From positions 1-58,962 of the forward strand of contig JAVWQH010000009.1 in assembly GCA_036635475.1 (NCBI GenBank): a stretch of DNA of 58,962 nt, in the 5' to 3' direction. Position 1 is the stretch's first letter. Each line of letters opens with the position of its first letter. This document shows positions 32,986 through 43,036 of the stretch, piece after piece. The translations under genes were made by a program, and so were the position numbers. The stretch comes from JAHHUA01 sp036635475 (GTDB taxonomy: Bacteria > Bacillota > Clostridia > Oscillospirales > Ruminococcaceae). The notes beneath the pieces were generated by a model. It saw nothing but the letters and a program-made list of their open reading frames with translations. It searched no databases and was not told the origin of the DNA.

Positions 32986-33072
32986 TGGTGCGGGTAACAG
33001 GACTTGAACCTGCATGTCGGTAAAGACATATGAACCTGAATCATACGCGTCTGCCAGTTCCGCCATACCCGC
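32986..33072 (-). tRNA. tRNA-Leu (anticodon CAG)
   Basis: 87 nt including encoded CCA. Acceptor stem GCGGGTA / TACCCGC, anticodon arm TATGA-TTCAGGT-TCATA with anticodon CAG, a class II variable arm (TGTCTTTACCGACA) and T-arm GCAGGTTCAAGTCCTGT. It reads CUG codons. Confidence 0.95.
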
Positions 33073-33184
33073 AAATATATAAAAACGAGTTAAACCCTCG
33101 TATTTATCTTAATGTGTTTGCATTTTTCAATACATTAATAACTTTATATATGATTAAAAGCTTAAACCACATAATTTATAAGTA

Positions 33185-33213
33185 ATTATACACCAAAAAT
33201 AATTTGTGGTCAA
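33185..33213 (-). promoter_or_regulatory. Promoter for tRNA-Leu(CAG)
   Basis: TTGACC and TATAAT with 17-bp spacing on the minus strand, about 110 bp upstream of the mature tRNA 5' end. Confidence 0.7.
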
Positions 33214-33287
33214 TATATTTTGAGGAAAATTTCCACAATAAAAATTGCATAAAAATCACAATATAATAAGCTTAAATTACATAAAAT

Positions 33288-33330
33288 TAAATCTGCCGTA
33301 AAAGATGTATCCTCAATTACGGCAGATTTT
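33288..33330 (-). terminator. Terminator of the mtaB-purL operon
   Basis: Arms AAATCTGCCGTAA / TTACGGCAGATTT, 13 bp perfect, 47 bp after the purL stop. Confidence 0.8.
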
Positions 33331-33376
33331 ATAGCTTTATATAATTTGAAATTAACTATAATAAAAGAGTGTTAGA

Positions 33377-36300
33377 TTACTTTGTAAAATAATCAACTGC
33401 ACCTTTGAAAATTGGTTCGTCTTTATTTCCATCAACGTTTTGGAAAATATTGCTTCCGAATCTTTCGGAGTGAGCCATCTTTCCGAATACTCTTCCGTCA
33501 GGTGAAGTAATGCCCTCAACTGCACATAGTGAACCGTTTGGATTGTATCTAATATCCATAGTTGGATTGCCGTTAAGGTCAACATATTGCGTTGCAATTT
33601 GTCCGTTTGCTATCAATCTTTGGAGTTCTTCCTCTTGCATTACAAATCTGCCCTCACCATGAGATATTGCAACAGTATGTAAATCGCCAACATTTGTGTG
33701 CATTAACCATGGGGATTTATTTGAGGCAATTCTTGTGCGAGAAAGTCCTGATTGATGTCTTCCAATTGTATTAAATGTGATTGTTGGGCTGTTTTCATCA
33801 GTTTCAACAATGTCGCCATATGGAACAAGTCCCAATTTAATCAATGCTTGGAATCCATTACAAATACCGCACATCAATCCGTCACGCTTTTGTAAAAGTT
33901 CTCTTACAGCTTCTTTTATAAGAGGATTTCTGAAGAATGATATGATGAATTTAGCTGAACCATCTGGCTCGTCACCACCGGAGAATCCGCCTGGGATTGC
34001 AACAATTTGACTTTGTTTAAGCAGCTTTTCAAATGCTTTAACTGATTCGTTGATGTTTTCAGGTGTCAAGTTGTTGACTACGAATATTTCGGTTTCAGCA
34101 CCCTCACGTTCAAATGCTCTTGCTACATCATATTCACAGTTTGTTCCTGGGAATACAGGCAAAAGTACCTTTGGTTTTGCAATTTTAATAGAAGTTGTGA
34201 TACGTTCTTTAGCATTATAGCTTACTGTTGGAACAATTATCTTAGGAGTTGGAATTTTTGTTGGGAATATTGGTTCAAGCTTGTTTTCCCAAAGCTTTTG
34301 TACATCGTCCATTGAAATTTCTTTTCCTTCAATAACAATCTTATATTCAGAAATGGTTTTGCCTAAAAGTGTTTCACCGCTTATTTCGTCAGCAGCTTCA
34401 ATAATAAATGCACCATAAACAGGATTAAACATTTGGTCTGCAAGCTTGTTTTCAGCAAATTCAAAACCAATGCCATTGCCTACAGCCATTTTTGTGATGC
34501 CTGCGGAAATACCGCCCACACCAACTGTCCATACTGACAAAGCTTTTCCATCAGCAATTAACTTTTCAACTTTATCCATAACTGCCTTGACACTTTCAAG
34601 GTCGGAAATCATATCTTCATTATATTTTGGTGAAATATAGTAAACATTGCTGTTTGCTTTTTTAAATTCAGGGGAAATAACTTTATTTGTGTTGGCTGTA
34701 CTAACTGCAAATGAAATTAGTGTTGGTGGTACATTGATATGCTCGAATGTGCCTGACATTGAGTCCTTGCCGCCTATTGCACCAACTTCAAGTGCTAATT
34801 GTGCATCTAATCCACCCAATAATGCTTGGAATGGTTTGCCCCAACGTGCTTCATCTCTGCCCAATTTCTCGAAAAACTCTTGGAATGATAACCAGCATTT
34901 TTTCCTTGTTCCGCCTGTTGCAACAAGTTTTGCTACTGATTCAATTACTGCTGATTTTGCACCATTATATGGGGAAAGTGAGGAAATCTCCGGATTAAAT
35001 CCCCACGACATCAATGAACAAGTTGTTGTATCGCCATATCTTACAGGGATTTTTGCACACATAGCTTGTGTTGGAGTTAGCTGATGTTTTCCGCCATATG
35101 GCATCAAAACTGTTCCCATACCAACTGTTGTGTCAAAACGTTCAATAATTCCCTTTTGTGAGCATACATTTAACTTTTGTACATTTTCAAGCCATTTTGT
35201 TTCTATATCAAGAAGTTCCAATGTTGTTGCTTTGTGTTCAGGTGCTTTTGCTACAACATTAATGTGCTTGTCTGCTCCATTGGAATTGAGGAAATCACGT
35301 GATAAATCAACAATAATATCTTCATTCCATGACATAACAAGCCTGTTTTTATCTGTAACTCTTGCAACAGGTATTGCTGATAAATTTTCCTTATGTGCAA
35401 GTTCCATAAATTTATCCATATCTTTTGACCTTACAACAACAGCCATTCTCTCTTGAGATTCACTGATTGCAAGTTCTGTTCCGTCAAGTCCATCATATTT
35501 TTTAGGAACAAGGTCAAGATTTATATCAAGTCCATCAGCCAATTCGCCAATTGCAACAGCAACTCCGCCTGCACCAAAGTCGTTACATCTTCTGATTAAC
35601 TTTGTTGCTTCACCATTTCTGAATAGACGTTGGATTTTTCTCTCCTCAGGTGCATTGCCTTTTTGAACCTCAGCACCACAAGCTGTCAATGATTCAACTG
35701 TGTGGGATTTTGATGAGCCTGTTGCTCCGCCACAACCATCACGTCCTGTTTTACCACCTAATAGTATTACTAAATCGCCTGCCTCGGGAACTTCTCTTAT
35801 AACATTTTCAGCTGGAGCAGCCGCAATAACAGCACCTGCCTCAAGACGTTTTGCAACATAGCCATCATGATAAATCTCGCTTACTTGTCCTGCTGCAAGA
35901 CCAATTTGATTGCCATATGAGCTGTATCCCTGTGCCGCTGTTGATGTAATCTTGCTTTGTGGCAATTTGCCTTTAATGGTTTCAGAAAGCGGGGTTAATG
36001 GGTTTCCTGCACCTGAAACACGCATAGCTTGATAAACATAACTTCTGCCGGACAATGGGTCACGAATTGCTCCGCCTAAACAAGTTGCCGCACCGCCGAA
36101 TGGCTCAATTTCAGTAGGGTGGTTGTGAGTTTCGTTTTTGAACATCAACAGCCAATCTTCTGAAACCCCATCGTGGTCAACTTTTATTTTAACTGAACAA
36201 GCATTGATTTCCTCTGATTCATCAAGGTCTTGAAGTTTGCCTGTTTTCTTCAAATATTTAGCACCGATTGTTGCTATATCCATAAGTGTTATCGGTTTAT

Positions 36301-37081
36301 TTGTTCTGCCGAGTTCATTTCTAATGCTCACATATCTATCGAATGATGCCTTAACTTCGTCATTTTCAATCTTTACATCATCAATATGTGTGGAGAAAGT
36401 TGTGTGGCGGCAATGGTCGGACCAGTATGTATCAATCATTTTAATTTCAGTTACAGTTGGTTCTCTTTTTTCTGTTTCTTTGAAATATTTTTGACAGCAT
36501 TTAATGTCATCAATATCCATTGCAAGACCTCTGTCAGAAATAAAATAATTAAGTCCGTTTTCGTCCAATGCGTTAAATCCATTGAGAATTTCAACTTCAG
36601 TTGGTATTGCAAAGTTATCTGCAAGAGTTTTTGGCAACTCCATAGATGCCTCTCGACTCTCAACTGGGTTTATAATGTATTTTTTGATTTTCTCTTTGTA
36701 CTCACTTGAAATATTGCCCTCAATGATATATATTTTTGCGTTTTTGACTATTGGACGTTCTTTTTGAGTGAATAATTGAATACAAACTGCGGCTGAATCT
36801 GCTCTTTGGTCAAATTGTCCTGGCAAATATTCAACAGCTAAAACATAACCCTCAGTTTTTGGCAACTGGGAACTTGTATTATCAATTTGTGGTTCGGACA
36901 ATACTGTTTTAACAGCATAATCAAAATCCTCGTCACTGATATTTTCAACATCATAGCGGTTAAAAAGCCTTACATTTGTTACACCGCAATCGGGAAAAGC
37001 TACGATTAATTGATTATTTACACCATTTGCCGAAACTGCAAATTCCTGCTTTTTTTCAACAAAAATTCTTTTTACAGACAT
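33377..37081 (-). CDS. purL: Phosphoribosylformylglycinamidine synthase, single-chain PurL
   Basis: 1234 residues from ATG 37081 (AGGAG seven bp upstream). The frame extends 31 codons further into the intercistronic region, without a ribosome site. It makes FGAM from FGAR, ATP and glutamine, the fourth step of purine synthesis. Visible parts: N-terminal PurS-like region, linker with DTYWSDHCRHTTF, ATPase halves (FKNETHNHPTEIEPFGGAATCLGG and the GGKDSMSG region), and a C-terminal class I glutaminase (VFPGTNCEYD, GGFSGGDE, catalytic Cys in GICNGFQALI, HGEGRF). Large fused PurL is known in several Firmicutes and Gram-negatives. It lies 65 bp after mtaB. Confidence 0.95.
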   Translation of the reverse strand: MSVKRIFVEKKQEFAVSANGVNNQLIVAFPDCGVTNVRLFNRYDVENISDEDFDYAVKTVLSEPQIDNTSSQLPKTEGYVLAVEYLPGQFDQRADSAAVCIQLFTQKERPIVKNAKIYIIEGNISSEYKEKIKKYIINPVESREASMELPKTLADNFAIPTEVEILNGFNALDENGLNYFISDRGLAMDIDDIKCCQKYFKETEKREPTVTEIKMIDTYWSDHCRHTTFSTHIDDVKIENDEVKASFDRYVSIRNELGRTNKPITLMDIATIGAKYLKKTGKLQDLDESEEINACSVKIKVDHDGVSEDWLLMFKNETHNHPTEIEPFGGAATCLGGAIRDPLSGRSYVYQAMRVSGAGNPLTPLSETIKGKLPQSKITSTAAQGYSSYGNQIGLAAGQVSEIYHDGYVAKRLEAGAVIAAAPAENVIREVPEAGDLVILLGGKTGRDGCGGATGSSKSHTVESLTACGAEVQKGNAPEERKIQRLFRNGEATKLIRRCNDFGAGGVAVAIGELADGLDINLDLVPKKYDGLDGTELAISESQERMAVVVRSKDMDKFMELAHKENLSAIPVARVTDKNRLVMSWNEDIIVDLSRDFLNSNGADKHINVVAKAPEHKATTLELLDIETKWLENVQKLNVCSQKGIIERFDTTVGMGTVLMPYGGKHQLTPTQAMCAKIPVRYGDTTTCSLMSWGFNPEISSLSPYNGAKSAVIESVAKLVATGGTRKKCWLSFQEFFEKLGRDEARWGKPFQALLGGLDAQLALEVGAIGGKDSMSGTFEHINVPPTLISFAVSTANTNKVISPEFKKANSNVYYISPKYNEDMISDLESVKAVMDKVEKLIADGKALSVWTVGVGGISAGITKMAVGNGIGFEFAENKLADQMFNPVYGAFIIEAADEISGETLLGKTISEYKIVIEGKEISMDDVQKLWENKLEPIFPTKIPTPKIIVPTVSYNAKERITTSIKIAKPKVLLPVFPGTNCEYDVARAFEREGAETEIFVVNNLTPENINESVKAFEKLLKQSQIVAIPGGFSGGDEPDGSAKFIISFFRNPLIKEAVRELLQKRDGLMCGICNGFQALIKLGLVPYGDIVETDENSPTITFNTIGRHQSGLSRTRIASNKSPWLMHTNVGDLHTVAISHGEGRFVMQEEELQRLIANGQIATQYVDLNGNPTMDIRYNPNGSLCAVEGITSPDGRVFGKMAHSERFGSNIFQNVDGNKDEPIFKGAVDYFTK

Positions 37082-37146
37082 ATTCGCTCTCCTCACTATT
37101 TCTATAAATATTATTAAATATAGCTTTGCTATAATTTTATACAATT

Positions 37147-38442
37147 TTAATTTTCTATAATTTCGCCAATACAAAACTCCTCAACAACATCTGTTATTAG
37201 CACTTGTTTTATTTCCCCACGTTTTGCAATTTCGTTTTTCACATACACTTGAGTATAGTTTGGGGTATGTCCCATTCTTCCATATTCATTTGTTGTATTT
37301 TCAAACAAAACCAATGCTTTTGTGCCAATTTGAGATTTTAGATAATTCTTTCTCAATTCTTCACAAACTTCGTGCAAAATTTTTGCTCGCTTAGTTTTTA
37401 CACTTTCGGGAACTTGGTTTGGCATATCGTAAGCAACTGTTCCCTCACGTCTTGAATAGGGAAAAATATGTGCCATAGCTAAGTTGAGCTTTTTCACAAA
37501 ATCAATTGTTTGATTAAACTCTTCATCAGTTTCATCGGGAAATCCAACTATTATATCAGTTGTTATTGCGGGGTTATCAAAATTTTCACGAACAGCATCA
37601 ATAATATTTTTGTATTGCTCTGTGTTATATGGTCTTTTCATTCTTTTAAGCACAGCATCACTGCCCGATTGCAATGCAATATGAAAATGAGGACAAACAT
37701 TTTTGTACTCTGCCATTTGAACGAAGTCATCTATTGTCACAAGCATTGGCTCGCTTGAACCCAGTCTGACACGCTCAATTCCCTCAACTTTGCAAACTGC
37801 TTTAACTGCATCAACAAGACGAAGTCCTAAATCAACTCCATACATTGCAAGGTTTATTCCAACTAAAACAACTTCTTTATATCCCTTTTCAGCAAGAATT
37901 TTAACCTCTTCCACAATGCTGTCAATGGGCTTGGAACGCACATTCCCTCTTGCTTTTGGGATAATACAGTATGCGCAATACCTCTCGCAGCCGTCCTCAA
38001 TTTTAACAAAAGCTCTTGTTTTTTCTTCGTGTGCCGTTGAGGTTGTGTTCTCAAACTTTTCTTGGGGTTTATGGGGGGTTATTCTGACAATTCTTTCCCC
38101 ATTTTGCATAAATTCATCTATTAAATTTGAAATTGAAAGCTTGTCTTTTGTGCCTGATATGATGTCCGCCTCTTTTATAAGCTCTGCCTCATTGGCAAAA
38201 GCTTGTGGAAAACAGCCTATCAAAGCAATAATTGCATCAGGATTTATTCTGCGAAATCGGTGTATAACCTGACGGGATTTTTTATTAGCTGCCAAAGTAA
38301 CTGTGCAAGAATTTACAATATAAACATCAGCCTTTTCCTCCACATCACATTCCACATAACCGAGTGAGGAAAAATGCTCCTTTAAAAGTTGCGTTTCATA
38401 TTGATTAACCTTGCAACCCAGAGTGTAAAATGCAATTCGCAT
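37147..38442 (-). CDS. mtaB: tRNA t6A37 methylthiotransferase
   Basis: 431 residues, with AAGGAG upstream. The UPF0004 domain (MRIAFYTLGCKVNQYETQLL, VNSCTV, IGCFPQ) supplies three Cys for one 4Fe-4S cluster. The radical SAM motif EDGCERYCAYCIIP supplies the second, and a TRAM domain ends the protein. The combination GCKVNQYE with CERYCAYC identifies MtaB rather than MiaB. It adds the methylthio group to t6A at position 37 of ANN-decoding tRNAs. It is the upstream gene of the purL operon. Confidence 0.93.
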   Translation of the reverse strand: MRIAFYTLGCKVNQYETQLLKEHFSSLGYVECDVEEKADVYIVNSCTVTLAANKKSRQVIHRFRRINPDAIIALIGCFPQAFANEAELIKEADIISGTKDKLSISNLIDEFMQNGERIVRITPHKPQEKFENTTSTAHEEKTRAFVKIEDGCERYCAYCIIPKARGNVRSKPIDSIVEEVKILAEKGYKEVVLVGINLAMYGVDLGLRLVDAVKAVCKVEGIERVRLGSSEPMLVTIDDFVQMAEYKNVCPHFHIALQSGSDAVLKRMKRPYNTEQYKNIIDAVRENFDNPAITTDIIVGFPDETDEEFNQTIDFVKKLNLAMAHIFPYSRREGTVAYDMPNQVPESVKTKRAKILHEVCEELRKNYLKSQIGTKALVLFENTTNEYGRMGHTPNYTQVYVKNEIAKRGEIKQVLITDVVEEFCIGEIIEN

Positions 38443-38723
38443 TGTATTCTCCTTAGAGTTTTATTTTGTGTTGTAAATGTACTGCCGATTTTAAACAGTG
38501 TTTTTTCATTAATTATATTAATACTCTAATTATAATAAATATTGCAACATTTTACAACAGTAACTTGCAAAAATACTTATGCCAAAACTTGAGTAATTTT
38601 GGCTAATTTAATTAAAAATCTAAATAAAACCAAATTTGTGCGAATAATCCCCTCATAAAAATAATTTTCCGAAAAACTTTCAATCATACTCCATATTCAT
38701 ATAATATTTGTCTTTCTTTATCC
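38443..38723. other. Divergent intergenic region mtaB/gapA
   Basis: About 280 AT-rich bp with the mtaB promoter expected near 38460-38550. Apart from the gapA promoter to the right, nothing specific is visible. Confidence 0.4.
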
Positions 38724-38752
38724 TTGATACCTATAATTAATTCTGTTATAAT
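38724..38752 (+). promoter_or_regulatory. gapA promoter
   Basis: TTGATA (38724-38729) and TATAAT (38747-38752), 17-bp spacing, followed by AGGAGG before the gapA ATG. Near-consensus and presumably strong. Confidence 0.85.
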
Positions 38753-38783
38753 ATAACTATGAAAATTTTAGGAGGAGATAAAT

Positions 38784-39803
38784 ATGGCAATTAAAATTGG
38801 TATTAATGGTTACGGACGTATTGGCAGACTTGTTTTGAGAGCTGCTATGGAAAATCCTGAGAAATATGAAGTTGTTGGTATCAACTACCGCAATGTAGAC
38901 ATTGATTATATGGTTTATATGCTCAAATATGACACTGTTCATGGCAAATTCAATGGTACAGTTGAAAACAAAGACGGCAAACTCTGTATCAATGGAAAAA
39001 TTATGACTGTGTTTGAATGTGAAGACCCAAAAGATATTCCTTGGAGTGATTGCGGCGCTGAATATGTTGTTGAATCAACAGGCAAATTCAACACAAGCGA
39101 AAAAGCTGCTGTTCATCTTAATGGCGGTGCGAAAAAAGTAATTCTATCCGCTCCCGCTAAGGATAAAGAAACTCCAACTTTTGTATTCGGCGTAAATGAA
39201 GAAAAATATACAAAGGATATGAACATAGTTTCCAACGCATCTTGCACAACAAACTGCCTTGCTCCTCTTGCAAAAGTAATCAACGATAATTTTGGAATTA
39301 TTGAAGGACTTATGACTACTATCCATTCCATAACTGCAACACAAAAAACAGTTGATGGTTCTTCTAAAAAAGATTGGCGTGCAGGACGTGCTGCATCAGG
39401 CAATATTATTCCATCTTCCACAGGTGCTGCAAAGGCTTGTGCATTGGTTATTCCTGAACTTCAAGGCAAACTTACAGGAATGTCACTTCGTGTTCCAACT
39501 CTTGACGTTTCAGTTGTTGACTTAACTGTCAGACTTGAAAAAGCCACTACATATGAAGAAATTTGTGCTAAGATTTTGGAGGCTTCCCAAACAACTATGA
39601 AAGGTGTTATGGGATTTACCGATGAAATGGTTGTTTCTTCGGATTTTGCAACAGAACCGATTACCTCTGTTTTTGATGCAAAAGCAGGCATTATGCTCAA
39701 CGAACATTTTGTTAAGCTTATCGCTTGGTACGACAACGAATGGGGTTACAGTGTTCAAATTTTAAGACTAATTGAGCATATGTACGAAATTGACCATAAA
39801 TAA
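38784..39803 (+). CDS. gapA: Glyceraldehyde-3-phosphate dehydrogenase
   Basis: 339 residues. The cofactor loop NGYGRIGR (8-15), active-site SNASCTTNCLAP, WRAGRAASGNIIPSSTGAAKA and the C-terminal WYDNEWGY are all intact. It catalyses the phosphorylating oxidation of GAP in glycolysis. The residue that is normally Asp (N-D after the second strand, binding the adenine ribose of NAD) is Tyr35 here (GINYRNVDIDYM), followed by Arg36. Cofactor preference could therefore differ from the usual NAD form. The gene has its own strong promoter and terminator. Confidence 0.95.
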   Translation: MAIKIGINGYGRIGRLVLRAAMENPEKYEVVGINYRNVDIDYMVYMLKYDTVHGKFNGTVENKDGKLCINGKIMTVFECEDPKDIPWSDCGAEYVVESTGKFNTSEKAAVHLNGGAKKVILSAPAKDKETPTFVFGVNEEKYTKDMNIVSNASCTTNCLAPLAKVINDNFGIIEGLMTTIHSITATQKTVDGSSKKDWRAGRAASGNIIPSSTGAAKACALVIPELQGKLTGMSLRVPTLDVSVVDLTVRLEKATTYEEICAKILEASQTTMKGVMGFTDEMVVSSDFATEPITSVFDAKAGIMLNEHFVKLIAWYDNEWGYSVQILRLIEHMYEIDHK

Positions 39804-39817
39804 TTTTAATAATATAT

Positions 39818-39853
39818 AAAAAAGTGCGTAGGTTTTGAGCCTACGCACTTTTT
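39818..39853. terminator. Bidirectional terminator gapA/dnaJ
   Basis: 14-bp perfect stem AAAAAGTGCGTAGG / CCTACGCACTTTTT between converging gapA and dnaJ. Confidence 0.9.
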
Positions 39854-39872
39854 GTATTAAGCACACTGAGAA

Positions 39873-41036
39873 TTAATCTTCACTTTTGAGTGCTTCTTTT
39901 ATTTTATCAAAAAAGTTTTTACGTTTTTCGTAGTTTTTATCTGACGATAACTTATCAAATTCTTTCAACAAATCTTTTTGTTTGTGGCTGATATTCTTTG
40001 GTACTTCAACATTAACCTTAACATACTGGTCGCCTCTGCCTTTGCCATTTATGTAAGGTATTCCTTTGTTTTTCAATCTGAAAGTTGTTCCTGTTTGAGT
40101 GCCTTCAGCAATATCATATTTGACTTTGCCATCAATTGTTGGAACGATTATTTCATCTCCCATAACAGCTTGAGTGAATGTGATTGGTATTTCGCACCAT
40201 ACATTAACTCCGTCACGTTCAAAAATTGGGTCAGGTCTTACCGACACTTCAATATTAACATCTCCTGCCGGCCCACCATTTACACCATGGTCACCTTGAT
40301 TTCTCAAAGCGAAAACTTGGCTATCGCTAATTCCTGCTGGAACATTAACCTCAACTTTTTTGGAAACATGAATTCTTCCTTGTCCCGAACATTTTTTGCA
40401 AGGATTTTTGATAATTTTGCCCTTACCGCCACATTTTGTACAAGTTTTTGTACTTTGGATAACTCCGAATGGTGTACGCTGCTGCACTCTCACTTGACCT
40501 GTACCGCCGCAATCAGGACATATCTCGCTTGATGCACCTTTTTCAGCACCTGTACCGCCACAATCTTCGCATCTTTCCATTCTATTGATTGTAACTTCTT
40601 TTTTGCAGCCCAATGCAGCCTCCATAAATGTTAAAACCATTGTTGTTCCAACATCATTTCCTCTTATTGGTGCATTAGGATTTCTTGTTCTTGAAGAACC
40701 TCCAAAACCAAAACCAGAGAACATACTTCCAAACAAGTCACCTAAATCTTCAAAGTCCATATTGCCGCCAAATCCACCAAAGCCACCCGCACCGCCACCA
40801 TAACTTGGGTCAACTCCTGCGTGTCCGAATTGGTCATATCTAGCTCGTTTGTCCTTATCTCCCAAAACCTCATAAGCCTCGTTGGCTTCCTTGAATTTTG
40901 ATTCTGCCTCTTTATTGTCAGGGTTCAAATCAGGGTGACATTCTTTTGCAACCTTGCGGTATGCTTTTTTTAATTCATCGTCAGAACAACCCTTTTCAAC
41001 CCCTAGTACTTCATAATAATCACGTTTATCTGCCAA
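39873..41036 (-). CDS. dnaJ: Chaperone DnaJ (Hsp40)
   Basis: 387 residues. TTG at 41036 is the start, since AAGGAGGGAG lies about 8 bp upstream; the longer frame from 41072 would read through that site. J domain with HPD (KECHPDLNP), Gly/Phe-rich region, four CxxCxGxG zinc-finger repeats (CEDCGGTG, CPDCGGTG, CTKCGGKG, CKKCSGQG), and the C-terminal substrate domains. It stimulates DnaK ATPase and presents unfolded proteins. Last gene of the heat-shock operon. Confidence 0.95.
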   Translation of the reverse strand: MADKRDYYEVLGVEKGCSDDELKKAYRKVAKECHPDLNPDNKEAESKFKEANEAYEVLGDKDKRARYDQFGHAGVDPSYGGGAGGFGGFGGNMDFEDLGDLFGSMFSGFGFGGSSRTRNPNAPIRGNDVGTTMVLTFMEAALGCKKEVTINRMERCEDCGGTGAEKGASSEICPDCGGTGQVRVQQRTPFGVIQSTKTCTKCGGKGKIIKNPCKKCSGQGRIHVSKKVEVNVPAGISDSQVFALRNQGDHGVNGGPAGDVNIEVSVRPDPIFERDGVNVWCEIPITFTQAVMGDEIIVPTIDGKVKYDIAEGTQTGTTFRLKNKGIPYINGKGRGDQYVKVNVEVPKNISHKQKDLLKEFDKLSSDKNYEKRKNFFDKIKEALKSED

Positions 41037-41134
41037 AGTTTCTTCTCCCTCCTTACCTTGAAAATTGCACAATTAAAGCGAATTATTCCTCCTCTCACCC
41101 TTTAAAGCAAGAGGAAGAATAATCCGAATTTCAA

Positions 41135-42976
41135 TTATTTATTGTCTTCGTTTACTTCTTTAAAATCAGCATCTACAACATTAGGGTCTTTTGGTTCACT
41201 TGTTTCATTATCGTTTTGTGGTGCATTTTCTGCACTAGCTTGTTGAGCAGCTGAATAAACCTTTGAGGAAACTTCATAGAATGCCTTTTGAAGTTCTTCT
41301 GTTTTAGCCTTGATTGCATCACTGTCTGTGCCTTTTAATGCTTCTTTAAGTTCATTGGATTTAGCTTCGATATTTGTCTTATCTTCAGCAGAAACTTTAT
41401 CGCCCAAGTCTGTCAAAGCTTTTTCAGTTTGATAAACCATTTGGTCGCCTGAGTTTCTTATTTCAATTTGTTCACGATTTTTCTTGTCTTCATCAGCAAA
41501 TTTTTCAGCTTCTTTAACTGCATTTTCAATATCGCTCTTAGACATATTTGTGGAAGAAGTGATTGTGATGTTTTGTTCCTTGCCTGTTCCTGTGTCCTTA
41601 GCGGTTACGTGAGCAATACCATTAGCATCTATATCAAATGTTACTTCGATTTGAGGAACACCTCGTGGAGCAGCAGGAATACCGTCAAGATGGAACATAC
41701 CCAAAGTTTTGTTATCCTTTGCCATTTCACGTTCACCTTGCATAACGTGAATTTCAACAGATGTTTGACCATCAGCGGCTGTTGAGAAAACTTGAGATTT
41801 CTTTGTTGGAATTGTTGTATTTCTGTCTATAATTCTTGTGAAAACTCCGCCCAATGTTTCAAGTCCCAATGATAGAGGTGTAACGTCAAGTAGAAGTAGT
41901 CCTTTAACTTCTCCGCCCAATACACCACCTTGAATTGCTGCACCTAATGCAACACATTCATCAGGGTTAATGCCCTTAAATGGTTCTTTGCCCAAACAAG
42001 CTTTTACTGCATCTTGAACAGCAGGTATTCTTGAAGAACCACCAACCATCAAAACTTTTTCAATTTGAGAGGCTTGCAAGCCTGAATCTGCCAATGCTTG
42101 TTTAACTGGATTCATTGTTGCATCAACAAGGTCAGCTGTCAACTCATTGAATTTAGCTCTTGTTATTGTAACATCAAGGTGCTTAGGGCCTGTTGCATCG
42201 GCTGTGATAAATGGTAGGTTTACATTAACTGATGTCATACCAGAAAGCTCAATCTTAGCTTTTTCAGCAGCTTCCTTTAGTCTTTGCATAGCCATTTTAT
42301 CGGCTGATAGGTCAATACCACTTGATTTTTTAAACTCATTGTATAGATATTTAATTAGTCTATCATCAAAATCGTCACCGCCCAAACGGTTATTACCGGC
42401 AGTTGCAAGAACTTCTTGTACGCCATCGCCCATTTCAATTATAGATACATCGAATGTTCCACCGCCAAGGTCATAAACCATAATCTTTTGGTCGTTTTCC
42501 TTGTCAGCACCATATGCCAAAGCAGCGGCAGTTGGCTCGTTGATAATTCTCTTTACTTCTAGTCCTGCAATTTTGCCTGCGTCTTTAGTTGCTTGTCTTT
42601 GAGCATCTGTGAAGTAAGCAGGAACTGTTATAACAGCTTCATAAACTTTTTCGCCAAGGTATGCCTCAGCATCAGCTTTTAGTTTTTGCAAAATCATTGC
42701 TGAAATTTCTTGAGGTGTATATGTTTTATCGTTTATAGTTGTTTTGTGGTCAGAACCCATATGCCTTTTAATTGAGCTTACTGTTCCGTCTGGATTTGTG
42801 ATTGATTGACGTTTTGCAACTTGACCAACCATTCTTTCACCTGTTTTTGAAAATGCAACAACAGATGGAGTTGTTCTAGCGCCCTCTGCGTTAGAAATAA
42901 CAACAGCCTCGCCTGCTTCCATAACAGATACGCATGAATTTGTTGTACCTAAGTCAATACCAATAATTTTTCCCAT
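41135..42976 (-). CDS. dnaK: Chaperone DnaK (Hsp70)
   Basis: 613 residues from ATG 42976, after GGAGG. Motifs: IGIDLGTTNSCV, VITVPAYFTDAQRQATKDAG, IINEPTAAALAYG, YDLGGGTFDVSI, VLMVGGSSRIPAVQ, interdomain linker GLLLLDVTPLSLGLETLGG. It lacks the ~25-residue N-terminal insertion of Gram-negative DnaK, as in Firmicutes. The C-terminal lid ends in an acidic VVDADFKEVNEDNK tail. It follows grpE by 60 bp in the heat-shock operon. Confidence 0.97.
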   Translation of the reverse strand: MGKIIGIDLGTTNSCVSVMEAGEAVVISNAEGARTTPSVVAFSKTGERMVGQVAKRQSITNPDGTVSSIKRHMGSDHKTTINDKTYTPQEISAMILQKLKADAEAYLGEKVYEAVITVPAYFTDAQRQATKDAGKIAGLEVKRIINEPTAAALAYGADKENDQKIMVYDLGGGTFDVSIIEMGDGVQEVLATAGNNRLGGDDFDDRLIKYLYNEFKKSSGIDLSADKMAMQRLKEAAEKAKIELSGMTSVNVNLPFITADATGPKHLDVTITRAKFNELTADLVDATMNPVKQALADSGLQASQIEKVLMVGGSSRIPAVQDAVKACLGKEPFKGINPDECVALGAAIQGGVLGGEVKGLLLLDVTPLSLGLETLGGVFTRIIDRNTTIPTKKSQVFSTAADGQTSVEIHVMQGEREMAKDNKTLGMFHLDGIPAAPRGVPQIEVTFDIDANGIAHVTAKDTGTGKEQNITITSSTNMSKSDIENAVKEAEKFADEDKKNREQIEIRNSGDQMVYQTEKALTDLGDKVSAEDKTNIEAKSNELKEALKGTDSDAIKAKTEELQKAFYEVSSKVYSAAQQASAENAPQNDNETSEPKDPNVVDADFKEVNEDNK

Positions 42977-43036
42977 AGTAAATTCCTCCAATATAATTAA
43001 ATGTGTAGTTTATGTTTTTATATCTATAAAGTTTTG

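Noticed and set aside
37082..37174. N-terminal 31-residue extension of PurL
   Set aside because: It has no ribosome site and overlaps the end of mtaB. AGGAG marks the ATG at 37081.
38443..38783. Purine or other riboswitch upstream of gapA or mtaB-purL
   Set aside because: No conserved three-way junction or other recognisable aptamer core can be read in the intergenic regions.
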